The notes beneath the pieces are model-generated. The model had not been told where the DNA came from, made no database searches, and saw only the letters and a program-made list of their open reading frames with translations. Shown here in pieces: positions 36,417 through 47,273 of a DNA stretch of 64,000 nt; the first letter of the stretch is position 1; each line of letters starts with the position of its first letter. The stretch spans positions 62,001 to 126,000 of the forward strand of contig SRSI01000006.1 of assembly GCA_005656395.1 (NCBI GenBank). Direction: 5' to 3'. The stretch comes from Strongyloides papillosus. Taxonomy: Eukaryota; Nematoda; Chromadorea; Rhabditida; Strongyloididae. The position numbers were made by a program, and so were the translations under genes.

Positions 36417-37605
36417 ATGTTTTTTGAGTTTTTAATCTTTTTTATACTCTTTGAGATGTTTTCTTTTGGATTACGTGTATTGTTCAATTCAAATATAAAT
36501 AGAAAGCGTTTGACAACATGTGGTCTACTTTCTCAAAGGGGGTATGTTATACAATCAGATAATCAATTTAGATCTTTATCAAATTCAAATGTAAGTGAAT
36601 AGTAGATTTACAGTGTTTATAGTCTTTTAGATAGAGGCTCAACAACAAAAAAAGCAAAAATTTAGCAATGTCCTTTACGTTTTTTCTGGTGTAATATTTT
36701 TAGGAGCTTGTGGCTTTGCATATTCTCTCTTTACAGCTGATCAACGACAAATAAAAGACCGAAAACATTATTATTCTAATTGGAAAATAAAATGGTATAC
36801 CTCATTACCATGGAATGTAGTGAGTTCATGTTTTGGAAACCTTTCACGTATTACACTTCCAAAGTATCTTCGTAAACCAGTTATCGGTACATACGCGTAT
36901 TTTTATGGTTGTCGTATGGATGAAGCCGTTGAGGAAAATTTTGAAGCATACTCTTCTCTGTCGGATTTTTTTAGTAGAGATTTAAAAGTTTCTGTAAGGC
37001 CAATTTCTAAGTGTAGTCTTGTTTCTCCTGCTGATGGGAGGGTTTTATGTTTCGGTGAAATTAAAAATGGAAAAGTTGAATATGTAAAGTCACATGATTA
37101 TGACATAACAGACTTTCTTGGTCCAACAACATTTACCCCGAATGAAAAGACAAAATTATATCAAATGGTTATTTATCTAGCACCTGGAGATTATCATGCG
37201 TTTCATTCTCCCGCTAACTGGAAATGTAAAGAACAAATTTGGCATCCTGGTCATCTTCTTTCCGTAAATCCATCTATTTTGTCTTGGATTCCACACCTTT
37301 TTTGCATGAATGAACGAGTAGTTATGTCTGGAAGTTGGAAACATGGTTATTTTTCTATGAGTGCTGTTGCAGCAACCAATGTTAGTGACATTCAGCTACA
37401 AGGGTTTGATGAAAGACGATTGAAACATCAAGACAGAGAGCATATATCATGGAATAGAGAATATAATGCTGGTGAGAAGGTTGGAGAATTTAGACTAGGG
37501 TCAACAATTGTCCTAGTATTTGAGGCTCCTGCTGATGTAAACTTTGCTGTTCAAGCTGGAGATAAATTAAATTATGGTCAAAGTTTGCTTGTAACGAGTA
37601 TATAA
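36417..37605 (+). CDS. psd-1: Phosphatidylserine decarboxylase proenzyme
   Basis: Exons 36417-36590 and 36631-37605 join in phase across a 40-base intron; nearer acceptors at 36612 and 36621 would hit stop codons, so 36630 is the only workable one. The product has 382 residues (human PISD 409). A hydrophobic N-terminus, then a membrane segment (about 72-90), precede the catalytic domain with [18 protein letters not shown], the HSP-type [10 protein letters not shown] and the autoproteolysis motif LGST (347-350), with Ser349 becoming the pyruvoyl group. The enzyme makes phosphatidylethanolamine from phosphatidylserine in the mitochondrial inner membrane. It is the last gene of the three-gene plus-strand cluster. 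No defect. Confidence 0.92.
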
Positions 37606-38084
37606 AAAGTTTAGTTTTTTTTAATAATTTTTTTAACACGGATCTACAATTTCTGTGGATTCATGTATTTATATATAAATTTTTAAATAGTTGATATATT
37701 AACGATTATTAATTTTTAAATAAACAAATATCATTTAGAAATAACTTATGTTGAAAATTTTGTGTCACGCAAAATATTATTTTTTTGTTTATAAATACTA
37801 TTTTAAATGCAATTTGATTTATATAGCATTTTTAAAATTTTTTTTTAAAATATAACTAGCAACCTGTCATCCTTAGTGTTTTTAAAAAGACATTATTCCA
37901 ATAATAGAAAATTGTTTAAAAAAAGTTTACTTTTTTTAGTAATAAATAACATTTTAATAAATAATGATAATAAAAAATAAATAACATATTCATAATCAGC
38001 ATTAAATTCTGAATCTAGTGATGTAAAAATCTTTTAAAATTTCTAAAAAATATTTTTTTTAATTAATTAATTAACCCATATTTT

Positions 38085-38550
38085 CCTTAAAAAGCAATAT
38101 TTTAAAAATCTGTCCCATGCGTTTGTAGAACAAACTCTTGGCTACAAGATGACATCCTAACTGTCTCTGTAGCTCAAGCACAGGCTTCAATAAAAATTCA
38201 TAAAGATTTTCAATCATGTATAGAAAATTTTTAAAAATTTATTTTAATCTTTAATAATTTCCTTAAAAAGCAATATTTTAAAAATCTGTCCCATGCGTTT
38301 GTAGAACAAACTCTTGGCTACAAGATGACATCCTAACCGTCTCTGTAGCCCAAGCACAGGCTTCAATAAAAATTCATAAAGTTTTCTAGTCAAATATAGA
38401 AAATTTTTGAAAATTTATTTTAATTTTGAATAACTTTACTATAAAGTAATATTTTGAAAATCCGTCCCATGCGTTTGTAGAACAAACTCTTGGCTACAAA
38501 ATGACGTCTTGATCATTTCTGTAGCTCAAGCACAGGCTTTAAAAAAAATT
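38085..38550. repeat. Tandem array of three 176-base monomers
   Basis: The word CATGCGTTTGTAGAACAAA recurs at 38116, 38292 and 38468, exactly 176 bases apart, with long identical flanks. The first monomer of the copy 1 array (near 29935) has the related CATGCGTTTTTAGAACAAA, linking the two arrays to one family. Confidence 0.9.
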
Positions 38551-38834
38551 ATAATTTGACCACAATCAAGTTTAGTTTAATAGAAAAATAATTTCATACC
38601 TAAATGCTTTTTTTTCAATTTTATTTCTGTAATAATCTTCTTTATAGTCTATTATCAATTAAAAATTTGTTATTAGCTTATATTTTTTTGTTTATTTCTA
38701 CAAATACTGTAATAGTAAACAAATAAATAACTAGCGTAGAGATTACTTGGAATTATGCCATTGTAACTTTTATCCTAAGAAGAAATTTTTGTTTACTTCC
38801 TTTTTTAGATGTTTACACACATTTTTTTTAAAAT

Positions 38835-39011
38835 TGTAACGCCCCCAGAAGGCGTTATTAAAAAAACCAATATAAATACCAAGACAAATTCACTTTATAT
38901 GTGAGATATTGAACATAAAATATTGTACCGAAGTTCTATTAATAAAAAGTTTATTTTATACATTTCGTTTTCTTATCACCCGAGGATAGCACCTCGTTAA
39001 AAAAGCTTATA
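38835..39011 (+). repeat. 5' LTR (177 bp)
   Basis: Begins TGTAACGCC and ends GCTTATA. A six-base stem (AACGCC with GGCGTT) sits at the very start. CCAAT is followed by a TATAAATA box at 38871-38878, and AATAAA for polyadenylation is at 38941-38946. By eye it is identical to the 3' LTR over its full length. Confidence 0.95.
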
Positions 39012-39029
39012 TGGAGGTTCCACCGAGAT
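39012..39029 (+). other. Primer binding site, tRNA-Gln type
   Basis: TGGAGGTTCCACCGAGAT directly follows the 5' LTR. Its reverse complement ends in ...GGAACCTCCA and fits the 3' end of animal tRNA-Gln (acceptor 5' strand GGTTCCA, discriminator T, CCA). The region from here to 39483 is the untranslated leader. Confidence 0.75.
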
Positions 39030-39483
39030 CATGTCGCAGCCTTGCACGATTCATCGATGCAAGTGATTCAAATAAAAAATGAATGACAATTAAATTCAAC
39101 ATAAACAGGTTAGTTCTATACAATCATTTTTTGTTGAATGCAACAAAAAATGACATACTAATACTATAATAATGGTTGTTAACGAAATTGTATAGAAATA
39201 TGCAATTATAAACAACCTTACTACTTTACAATTATTTTTTAGAAAAATTTTAACAAGTTGATCTATTATAATGCGCCTATTTACAATCGTAAAAAACACA
39301 ATTAGGAATGGCCTTAATACTTAGACAATTATTTTAATTCAATGTAACTTGTTTTACATTGATAATTACATTTTTAGACAAATCCAACCTCTTTTCGGAT
39401 GAAAAAATATAGAGGATAAATAAGCGACATTCATACAAAAATGATCATTCAATTGTGCATTTCTGCATCATAACCGTTCACTC

Positions 39484-42400
39484 ATGTCTCTTCGTAGTAG
39501 CAGCACGCCGGTAAAGGCAAACAACCGTTTGGGTAATGATTCAAACGATCTGGTACCTAGTATACCACTCTTCAATGCTCCTTTACGAGCCGAGCTAGGC
39601 CACTCCATGGATGCCCAGCACCCTCTTCTTGCTCATTCACGAGCCGAGCTAGGCCACTCCAAGGATGCCCAGCACCCTCTTCTTGCTCATTCACGAGCCG
39701 AGCTAGGCCACTCCAAGGATGCCCAGCACCCTATTCTTGCTCATTTACGAGCCGAGCCAGGCCTTTCCGAGGAAGCCAGGCAAACCTTAATGTCCTCAAT
39801 GACATCTCCAAAGGCAAGTGCGCCACCATATGGAGATAGTCTCGAAGGCACCAATGTTTTTGCTTCTTCTAATAAAGGTAGCAAAATAAGATCTAGTTTC
39901 AATAACTTGATCAATAAGATTACCAATCCGGTAACGTCTAAATCTGCAATGGAATCTACAATTTCGTTGAACAGAACTAAAAGACAAGTCGATCTTGACA
40001 ATGTTGTCAAATTAATACTTGATGAACTTAAAAGTGATCAAATTGAAACCTTAAAATATAGTCCCAGTGACTATGATGGTTTACTTCAAAGACAGAAGGC
40101 CAGAATGACCAAACTATTACAAGATTTGGGTTCTGATGCCATCGTCGATTTACCAGATGTACGTGCACAAGTTAGTGACAATCTGGGTTCAACAAGAAGC
40201 TATAATGCTTTATTTGACATGGTCCTCCGTGCGAAATCGCATGGGGCCTTTTATCAGTTCAAGGGTAAGTCCCTTACTAGCTTTACACTTTTTATAAGTG
40301 ATTGCATGACGGCTATAAGACAATTAGCCATCACTGATGACGAAATCCCTATGCTTGATCGCATAGCAGGACGTCACATTGACTATCTTATACCAAGAGA
40401 TAGTAAAATAGCACATGCTCGACACATAGCTGTCGAGAGAAAGTCCGATGCTACTAAAGGACATAAACAATATGATTTCACATTGTCTGAAATCTTAAAT
40501 GACATCAAGTTGGTACTTGAAAGTCAAGGCATGAATCGCCTAGAGCAATTTAATGCTCGTCCACCAATGGAGAATGCTATGGATGTTTCCACATTCGCCA
40601 AGAAATTTAATGATTATCTTCGTAGAAGATTTGCTACGAATCAGCCTTCAGAGTTCCTGAAGGACAAACCTGATCTGAGACGTGAACAATTTTACTTGTT
40701 CACAAGAGGATTGCATCCAATCCTCCGGGAAAATAATTCCACGAAAAACCTTTATGAATTGCAATATGATGAATTCATAGCCACATACGTAGACACACAG
40801 CTACGTTTCCAAACTAAATTAAATAAAGCTTCCCAGAAAGCAAATAATATTAATAACAACAATTTTAAAAATAATGTTAAACACATAAATAAACATAATA
40901 ATGTGTCAAACAATAAACAATCGAATTTGAAATTTGATAATACAAAGAAACCATTTGTAAAAAATAACTCTAGCGGTTATAATAAAAATAATCACCAGTC
41001 ATCATCTGGTACACATAATAATAAAGAACATCAATCACGATATTCCTCATCGAAACCGGCTAATAAGCCTGTAACTTCATATGATAATACTAGTTCTGGT
41101 ATGAACTATAAACCTAATAATAACCAATCATCTGGTTATAATAACAATAGAATAAAAACTAAACCTCAAAAACATGGTAAGGTTCATACAATTGAACCTA
41201 CGCATGATGAATGCCACAATGATGGCGAAATGAATGTAATTATGCATTCTATTAAAGAGATCAAAAATATGATCAACGACTTTAAACTAAATACATTAAC
41301 AATCTGTATGTTAATGATATGTATGCTTATACCATTCGGTGGTTGTCAACCCCTTGGTATATGTCGATTTGCACCTTCTGAATTTCCTCGATTGTATCTT
41401 CAGAACAACTATGACGCTAAAAAGGCAAAACAAGTTACATTAGTATCTGTTGATAACAGATGTGTAGCTTTAGACGTATTTGCTAGTGGCTATCGCCTTG
41501 GCAACGTCTTTGTAGACCCCGACAGTAATGTCGAACATTACTTTGATAAAAAGGCTCCAACATTTTCTTGTGCTGGAAGCCAACTTGTCCATTTATCAGG
41601 ACGCAATGAAACCTTCGCTGAAGAAGTTTCAACAGGTACACATAATGCTGATACCTCTTTAAAGAACATACGAGCTAAGCATGCTATGTATGAAGCTGGA
41701 TGTGATAAACTTAGTTCTGTTTCACAGACAGTACCTATGGATCCTCATCCTAGCAAAATAGTCTCATCGACTAAGGCGCCTGTTGTGATGTTAACAGAGC
41801 GACCACATATTGTACAAGTTGTTTCACACGGTACAAATGTTTCTGCTTCGAAGATTAAGGCACCAACGGATGCTAGTGTTCCTTCGAAAGCAGCAAAACC
41901 TAATAATGATGCTGCCTTAAAAGCTGCATCTATTGATAGTTTAAAAGTATCATCAACCACATCTGGTTATCAGAAAATTAAATCTTCATTGAAAACCTGT
42001 GAAGAGGAATTAGAAAAGACGAAGACTCTCTTAAAAGAGAGTACAAGTACTATATCCGACCTACGATCGGAAATAGAACGAATAAGGCGAGCGAATAACA
42101 TGCTTTCCGAGCAACTTCGTGATTCTGAAGATCGTCATCGGACGACTTCGCGATCAATGACCGAGGAATCGGCCAAATCCCTTTCCGAAGATATAAAAAC
42201 AGTCTCTAATGCTTTGACTGATGAAAATAGAATCCGCCAGGAATGTGAAGACAACTGGAAGGATGAAATAAAACGTCTTAATAGTGAGATTGAGGATTGT
42301 AATACCAAACTCAATAAGCTAAAGACGGCAAATAACGCGTTACGTGGAGAACGTGATAAAGCTAGTAAAGCTTTAAAATCCTGTAATATAGATAAAGATA

Positions 42401-45180
42401 CTTGTCTTAAAGATTTAGATGAGTCAAAATCAAACGTTAATCGTCTTAATATAGCACTTGAGGATAAGGACAATGAATTATCCGAAGCTAAAACATTAAT
42501 AGATTCTCTTGAATCCCAAATAACGGTTTATAAAAACCAGGAAGCTGCTCTAACCGAACAGTTAGCTGCAATAAATAATCGTATTTCTCAATTAGAGAAT
42601 ACCGAATTGGAGAATGATGACGAGCAAGAGCAGAATTCATCATCCAATGTACATGCGTTAAACGAATGTACTAATAAAGAGGCACAATGCCATCTACAAT
42701 TAATCAAGACACAAAGTCTAACTGATTTAACACGTACGGAGCTTACTCGTTGTGAATCACAGATTGCTGTGATAAAATCACGAGCATCCTCATCGCCGTG
42801 TCTAAACAATATTCCCGCTACTGATAACAAATCAGAGAAGGGATTGTCCATGATCGAATGGGCTAAAAAAATATATCAACTACATGTTGATGAGGCAATA
42901 ACAGAAATGCCTAATTCTATTGCTAGTGCATTAACATTAATCACTGCAATTTTGGTTAAATACGGTTTTAATAAAACTGCTGAAACTTTGAGAAAACGTT
43001 ATGGTTCTTCTTCTGACAATGAGATCCCATACACTCATCAATTAAGGACGATTTCTGAAGCACGACCGCTTACAAGAACTCCTATTCGAGTATCCCGTTA
43101 TGGGGTAATACAGAATATTCGTAATTCTGATTCAATGGTAAAATTACCTGTGATTTCGATTAATATCGGATCAAATAAATTCGATGCACTTGTTGATACT
43201 GGTGCTTCCTTAAATGTCATTAGTCAAGATGCATTTAATCTCATACCTAGTACACATAAAACTATGGTAAAACCATCGTTAAAAGCTGCAACAGTAGCAA
43301 ATAATGACAAACTCGTTTTTAGCGGGGCTTCTAGAATTTATGTAGAAGCAAATAATAAACGAGAACAACTTGAATTCCACATAGTGGACAAGTTATCATA
43401 TGATATAATTATTGGTATCCCTGGATTACATCGAATTTTTGGTGATGAACTAACTATTCGATTTAATCATAGTATGCCATCTATTACCAACGTACCCGTC
43501 AAGACGGCTTCTAAGGTACGTGTTCCTCCTAGAACAACAAAAGTAATTCATGCCGATGTACATGCAATTCCATCCCATGAAAAAATTAATTGTTTATTTG
43601 TGAGTAACCCTCGTTGGAAGGGTAGTGATCACATTATGACCTACTATCAGACAGGTCCTGTAATTGATAATAAATTTGCCGTGATTCTTCAAAATCATGG
43701 ATCAAATACTGTATTAATACCCGCTAATACTGAAATTGGTAATCTACATTCTATTGAAGAAGTAGATGATAATACTATACGAATCTCTGGTGATGAAATA
43801 ATCCCAGAAGATGCCGCTTGGGAAGATTCCTTACCCAACTATCCAGAGAGTCATGCTCCTCTTACTAGAGAGCAACTGATGGATTCCATTTCTTGGACAA
43901 ATTGTACTCTTTCTCCGAAGGCGAAAGAGGTGTTACAAGATATTATATGGAATAATCGTACCGCATTTTTCGAATATGATGGAAATGCTGGTCTTTATAA
44001 TGGTGATGAGCGTCTCAATATTGAGTTAGCCACATCTGAATTACCTCAACGTATTCGGCCTGGTCGTAGGTCGAGAGAGATTGAGATTGAAATTGATAAG
44101 CAGGTCGAAGACATGCTTGAAAAGGGGATGATCGAACATAGTCGATCTCCTTACCTTTCTAGAGTCGTATTAGTACGAAAGAAAGACATGAAATGGCGTT
44201 TTGTCGTCGATTTCAGAGCTATTAATAAGCTTATAAAACAACAGTCACATCTTATCCCACGGATAGATAGATTGACTGAAGAAGCTAGTGGTCATAAGTA
44301 CTACAGCGTATTTGATTTGAAACAAGGATTTCATCAAATACCTCTCGATGAACATAGCAGGCGTATTGCTGCTTTTGTTACACATAGAGGAATTTACCAA
44401 TATAAGGTAATGCCTATGGGACTTACTGGATCTCCAGATAAGTTTCAAGATATAATGGACAAAGTCCTAAGCAACATACCAGATTGCTATATCTACTTGG
44501 ATGATATTCTCACTTGTTCTCAAGATGAGGAATCTCATATCCACAATATTGATAATATTCTGTCACGTATAGCAGAATATAATATGAAAATCACTTTAAA
44601 TAAGTGTCAATTTGGGCAAAAGAATGCTCAATATTTAGGATACATCATTGATTTTGATGGTATCCATCCTAACCCTGATAAGGTTAAGGCTATCACGGAT
44701 AAACGTGAACCAAAAACAGAAAAAGAGATTAAATCTTTTCTTGGCGCTGTGTCGTATTTTAGAAGGCACATTAAAAATTTTTCAGCATTGGCTGAACCAT
44801 TATATAGAGTTATTAACTCATATTCGTGGACATCAGAACAAGCTGATGCTTTCCAAGCCTTAAAACAGGCACTAATAAATGCTGCAGTATTGGCTCCTCC
44901 GGACCATACGGCACCATATACTATATACACCGACGCCTCATTCCAAGGCTTAGGTGCAGCTCTTACGCAAAAGGATAAACCAATTGCCTTTGCTTCGAGA
45001 TCTCTGAAACCCGCAGAGAAAAATTATCCAATAATAAAATTGGAAGCTTTGGGTCTAGTTTATGCTTTACGGCAATTTAGACCATATATTTATGGTAAAC
45101 ATACTAAAGTAGTTACCGATCACAAGCCATTGTTGGCTTTACTTAAAAATAAAGAGTTGACTGGTATTCTTCAACGATAG
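39484..45180 (+). CDS. Retrotransposon gag-protease-RT-RNase H polyprotein
   Basis: One frame of 1898 residues. The N-terminus holds four 18-residue repeats (about 34-100). A helical capsid-like region follows (about 160-460), then an Asn/Lys/Ser-rich basic stretch in place of a CCHC knuckle. Next is a hydrophobic segment (about 606-622), a Cys-containing stretch with N-glycosylation sequons, a long coiled coil (about 835-1050) and a second hydrophobic helix (about 1146-1162). The aspartic protease has DTGA (Asp1238), the reverse transcriptase has YLDD (from Tyr1671) and RNase H begins TDASFQGLG (about 1816). The frame ends at a TAG (45178-45180) where RNase H should continue and where related elements usually have tryptophan. 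Integrase lies in the same frame beyond it. Confidence 0.92.
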   Translation: MSLRSSSTPVKANNRLGNDSNDLVPSIPLFNAPLRAELGHSMDAQHPLLAHSRAELGHSKDAQHPLLAHSRAELGHSKDAQHPILAHLRAEPGLSEEARQTLMSSMTSPKASAPPYGDSLEGTNVFASSNKGSKIRSSFNNLINKITNPVTSKSAMESTISLNRTKRQVDLDNVVKLILDELKSDQIETLKYSPSDYDGLLQRQKARMTKLLQDLGSDAIVDLPDVRAQVSDNLGSTRSYNALFDMVLRAKSHGAFYQFKGKSLTSFTLFISDCMTAIRQLAITDDEIPMLDRIAGRHIDYLIPRDSKIAHARHIAVERKSDATKGHKQYDFTLSEILNDIKLVLESQGMNRLEQFNARPPMENAMDVSTFAKKFNDYLRRRFATNQPSEFLKDKPDLRREQFYLFTRGLHPILRENNSTKNLYELQYDEFIATYVDTQLRFQTKLNKASQKANNINNNNFKNNVKHINKHNNVSNNKQSNLKFDNTKKPFVKNNSSGYNKNNHQSSSGTHNNKEHQSRYSSSKPANKPVTSYDNTSSGMNYKPNNNQSSGYNNNRIKTKPQKHGKVHTIEPTHDECHNDGEMNVIMHSIKEIKNMINDFKLNTLTICMLMICMLIPFGGCQPLGICRFAPSEFPRLYLQNNYDAKKAKQVTLVSVDNRCVALDVFASGYRLGNVFVDPDSNVEHYFDKKAPTFSCAGSQLVHLSGRNETFAEEVSTGTHNADTSLKNIRAKHAMYEAGCDKLSSVSQTVPMDPHPSKIVSSTKAPVVMLTERPHIVQVVSHGTNVSASKIKAPTDASVPSKAAKPNNDAALKAASIDSLKVSSTTSGYQKIKSSLKTCEEELEKTKTLLKESTSTISDLRSEIERIRRANNMLSEQLRDSEDRHRTTSRSMTEESAKSLSEDIKTVSNALTDENRIRQECEDNWKDEIKRLNSEIEDCNTKLNKLKTANNALRGERDKASKALKSCNIDKDTCLKDLDESKSNVNRLNIALEDKDNELSEAKTLIDSLESQITVYKNQEAALTEQLAAINNRISQLENTELENDDEQEQNSSSNVHALNECTNKEAQCHLQLIKTQSLTDLTRTELTRCESQIAVIKSRASSSPCLNNIPATDNKSEKGLSMIEWAKKIYQLHVDEAITEMPNSIASALTLITAILVKYGFNKTAETLRKRYGSSSDNEIPYTHQLRTISEARPLTRTPIRVSRYGVIQNIRNSDSMVKLPVISINIGSNKFDALVDTGASLNVISQDAFNLIPSTHKTMVKPSLKAATVANNDKLVFSGASRIYVEANNKREQLEFHIVDKLSYDIIIGIPGLHRIFGDELTIRFNHSMPSITNVPVKTASKVRVPPRTTKVIHADVHAIPSHEKINCLFVSNPRWKGSDHIMTYYQTGPVIDNKFAVILQNHGSNTVLIPANTEIGNLHSIEEVDDNTIRISGDEIIPEDAAWEDSLPNYPESHAPLTREQLMDSISWTNCTLSPKAKEVLQDIIWNNRTAFFEYDGNAGLYNGDERLNIELATSELPQRIRPGRRSREIEIEIDKQVEDMLEKGMIEHSRSPYLSRVVLVRKKDMKWRFVVDFRAINKLIKQQSHLIPRIDRLTEEASGHKYYSVFDLKQGFHQIPLDEHSRRIAAFVTHRGIYQYKVMPMGLTGSPDKFQDIMDKVLSNIPDCYIYLDDILTCSQDEESHIHNIDNILSRIAEYNMKITLNKCQFGQKNAQYLGYIIDFDGIHPNPDKVKAITDKREPKTEKEIKSFLGAVSYFRRHIKNFSALAEPLYRVINSYSWTSEQADAFQALKQALINAAVLAPPDHTAPYTIYTDASFQGLGAALTQKDKPIAFASRSLKPAEKNYPIIKLEALGLVYALRQFRPYIYGKHTKVVTDHKPLLALLKNKELTGILQR

Positions 45181-45183
45181 CAG

Positions 45184-46470
45184 ATGGCTATAATGGAATA
45201 CGATATCACAATCGTATATCTTAAAGGGGAAGATAATCATGTTGCCGATTATCTTAGTAGGACGGAATTTAATGCCGTTCTTCTGAAGGAAGGTCTCTTT
45301 GAAGACGTATTTCCTATAATGAAGAATCCAATGAATACTCCATATGTTATAAGTAAATTTCATAACTTTCTTAATGAAAAAGAAAAAGATGTCATCAAAG
45401 ATGGTGATATCAATGTCTTTTACAGAGGTAAACGACGTGTTTTTGTTCCTAAGGTGCTAAGGGAAGAGTTGTTGAGACGATTCCATAGCCATCCTTTAAT
45501 AGGACAACATTTTGGTTTCGATAAACTAGCAGATAAATTCTGTCTTATATTCTTCTGGCCTAAGATGCTTGAAGATATGAAACGTATTTGGCAAGACTGT
45601 GAGGTATGTTGGAAAGTGAAACACCAACCCTCTAATTTAGCAGCTACCAATACTAAAACAATCCCTCAACCTGAAGGTATTTGGGAAACTTTAAATGCTG
45701 ATTATATACAGCTTGAAGATCATCTTCACGTGTTAGTGATAATAGATGAATATAGCCGTTTTGTGTATACTGCTGTTACCAAACGACAAGATCAAAATAC
45801 TACACTTCTACAATTAATGAAGTGCTTTTCCACTTTTGGATTTCCCAAAGTATTACGTACAGATGGAGGATCTGGCTTTATTGGTAATAAAGTATCAGAT
45901 TACCTTAAATCTGTTAATGTTACTCATTATGTGTCATCTCCACATAATCATACTTCAAATGCTTTCGCAGAACGATTCAATCGTACAATTCGCGAAGCTA
46001 TCAGAGCACAATCTGATTTATCATATACCGATGCTGTATATGCTTTAACATATGCTTATAATCGTACAAAGCATACTTCAACAGGTTATCCACCTTGTTA
46101 TTTTATTCTCAATACTGCTGATAAATTTTCAGACGAGATTGCAATTAATTCATCCCTTAGTGGTTTGAAAGATGTTATACAATTCGGTCGTACCGAATTT
46201 AGTGAATCAAAGCCTAAGAGAAAAGGAAAAGTTCTTTCTCCAGGTATGTTTGTGATGAAACGTGTGTTACATAAAAAGTTAAATCACACATCACATAAAA
46301 ATCAAGATATATTTGAAGGTCCTTATAAAATAATTAAGCATTTACATGCGGACACATATATCATTCAAAAATGTTCTCGTACTGGTAGACTCACTGGTAG
46401 AGAAGAAAGAGTTACCACTGATAGATTGAAAATCATTCCTTCACTATCTACAACTCCTGATAACACATAA
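45184..46470 (+). pseudogene. Retrotransposon RNase H end and integrase, after stop
   Basis: This is the continuation of pol in the same frame after the TAG at 45178-45180. It starts with the RNase H C-terminal block including NHVADYLSR. It then has the integrase zinc domain (H...H and CEVC), the catalytic core with Asp in LNADYI, Asp in RTDGG and Glu in AFAERFNR, and a basic C-terminal tail. All integrase catalytic residues appear present. Separate expression would need an internal start (the ATG here is in the middle of RNase H) or stop readthrough, so as it stands this copy is probably not autonomous. It is otherwise undamaged, which fits a recent single mutation. Confidence 0.88.
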
Positions 46471-47273
46471 TTTCACATGTTATATAATGTTTTTGTGCAT
46501 TCGGCACATATAAATATAAAAATATACTTGAACACTTTCAATTTTGACATTTTTACTATTATCCACATATGAAATGGATACACATGCAATTGATAAATAC
46601 ATTAATCTAATTAAACGATTTTTGATAAATTTAAAATTTATTTTCAACAAAAATGGTACTTGTTACCTCAATTTGGTGTATTTATACTCTTCTTCGACTA
46701 AACGTCTGAAAAGGGGAGGACATACACGCAATTTTGCAACAAGTGACACACTTTGCAATGAAAAAAATAAATAATATTGTATATGCACCAGACATATACA
46801 AAGGAAAGTCCAATTAAGGATAAAATAATCACTTAATCAAAAGTACGCAACATAAATGTATCAATAAGTTATTTTAAAATAACTAAATAAAAAGTATCTT
46901 TTAGATAAAGGACTTAGTTATACAATGTCGTGTAGACAAAGTTATCAACACTAAAGGATATGAAAATATCTAATACGTTGATATTATAATATTTACAAAA
47001 TAAGTAAATACCATTCCTAGTATCCAACGCTAGAAATATCAGGTCAAAAAAGTAATTGACAAAACAAAAAACATTACATACTTTTTATAAGTAAAAAGGT
47101 ACATAGTAAAAGGATTATAAAAACATCCTTATATAAAATAAGAAAATAACACGTCATATAAGAAATGATCGTGAACAATAAAAGAGATTAACAAAAAAGA
47201 AAGTTAAACAAAAATATAAAACAAATTTATTAAATTTTATTAACAATAAATAAAATTAAAATTTTTTAATTAA
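46471..47273. other. Retrotransposon region between integrase and antisense gene
   Basis: About 800 AT-rich bases with no credible sense gene. A 76-codon frame at 46544-46774 on + has no signal or domain. A conventional env downstream of integrase is therefore absent. Confidence 0.5.

Noticed and set aside
46544..46774. Possible env gene after integrase
   Set aside because: 76 codons, no signal peptide, cysteines or glycosylation pattern; not supported.
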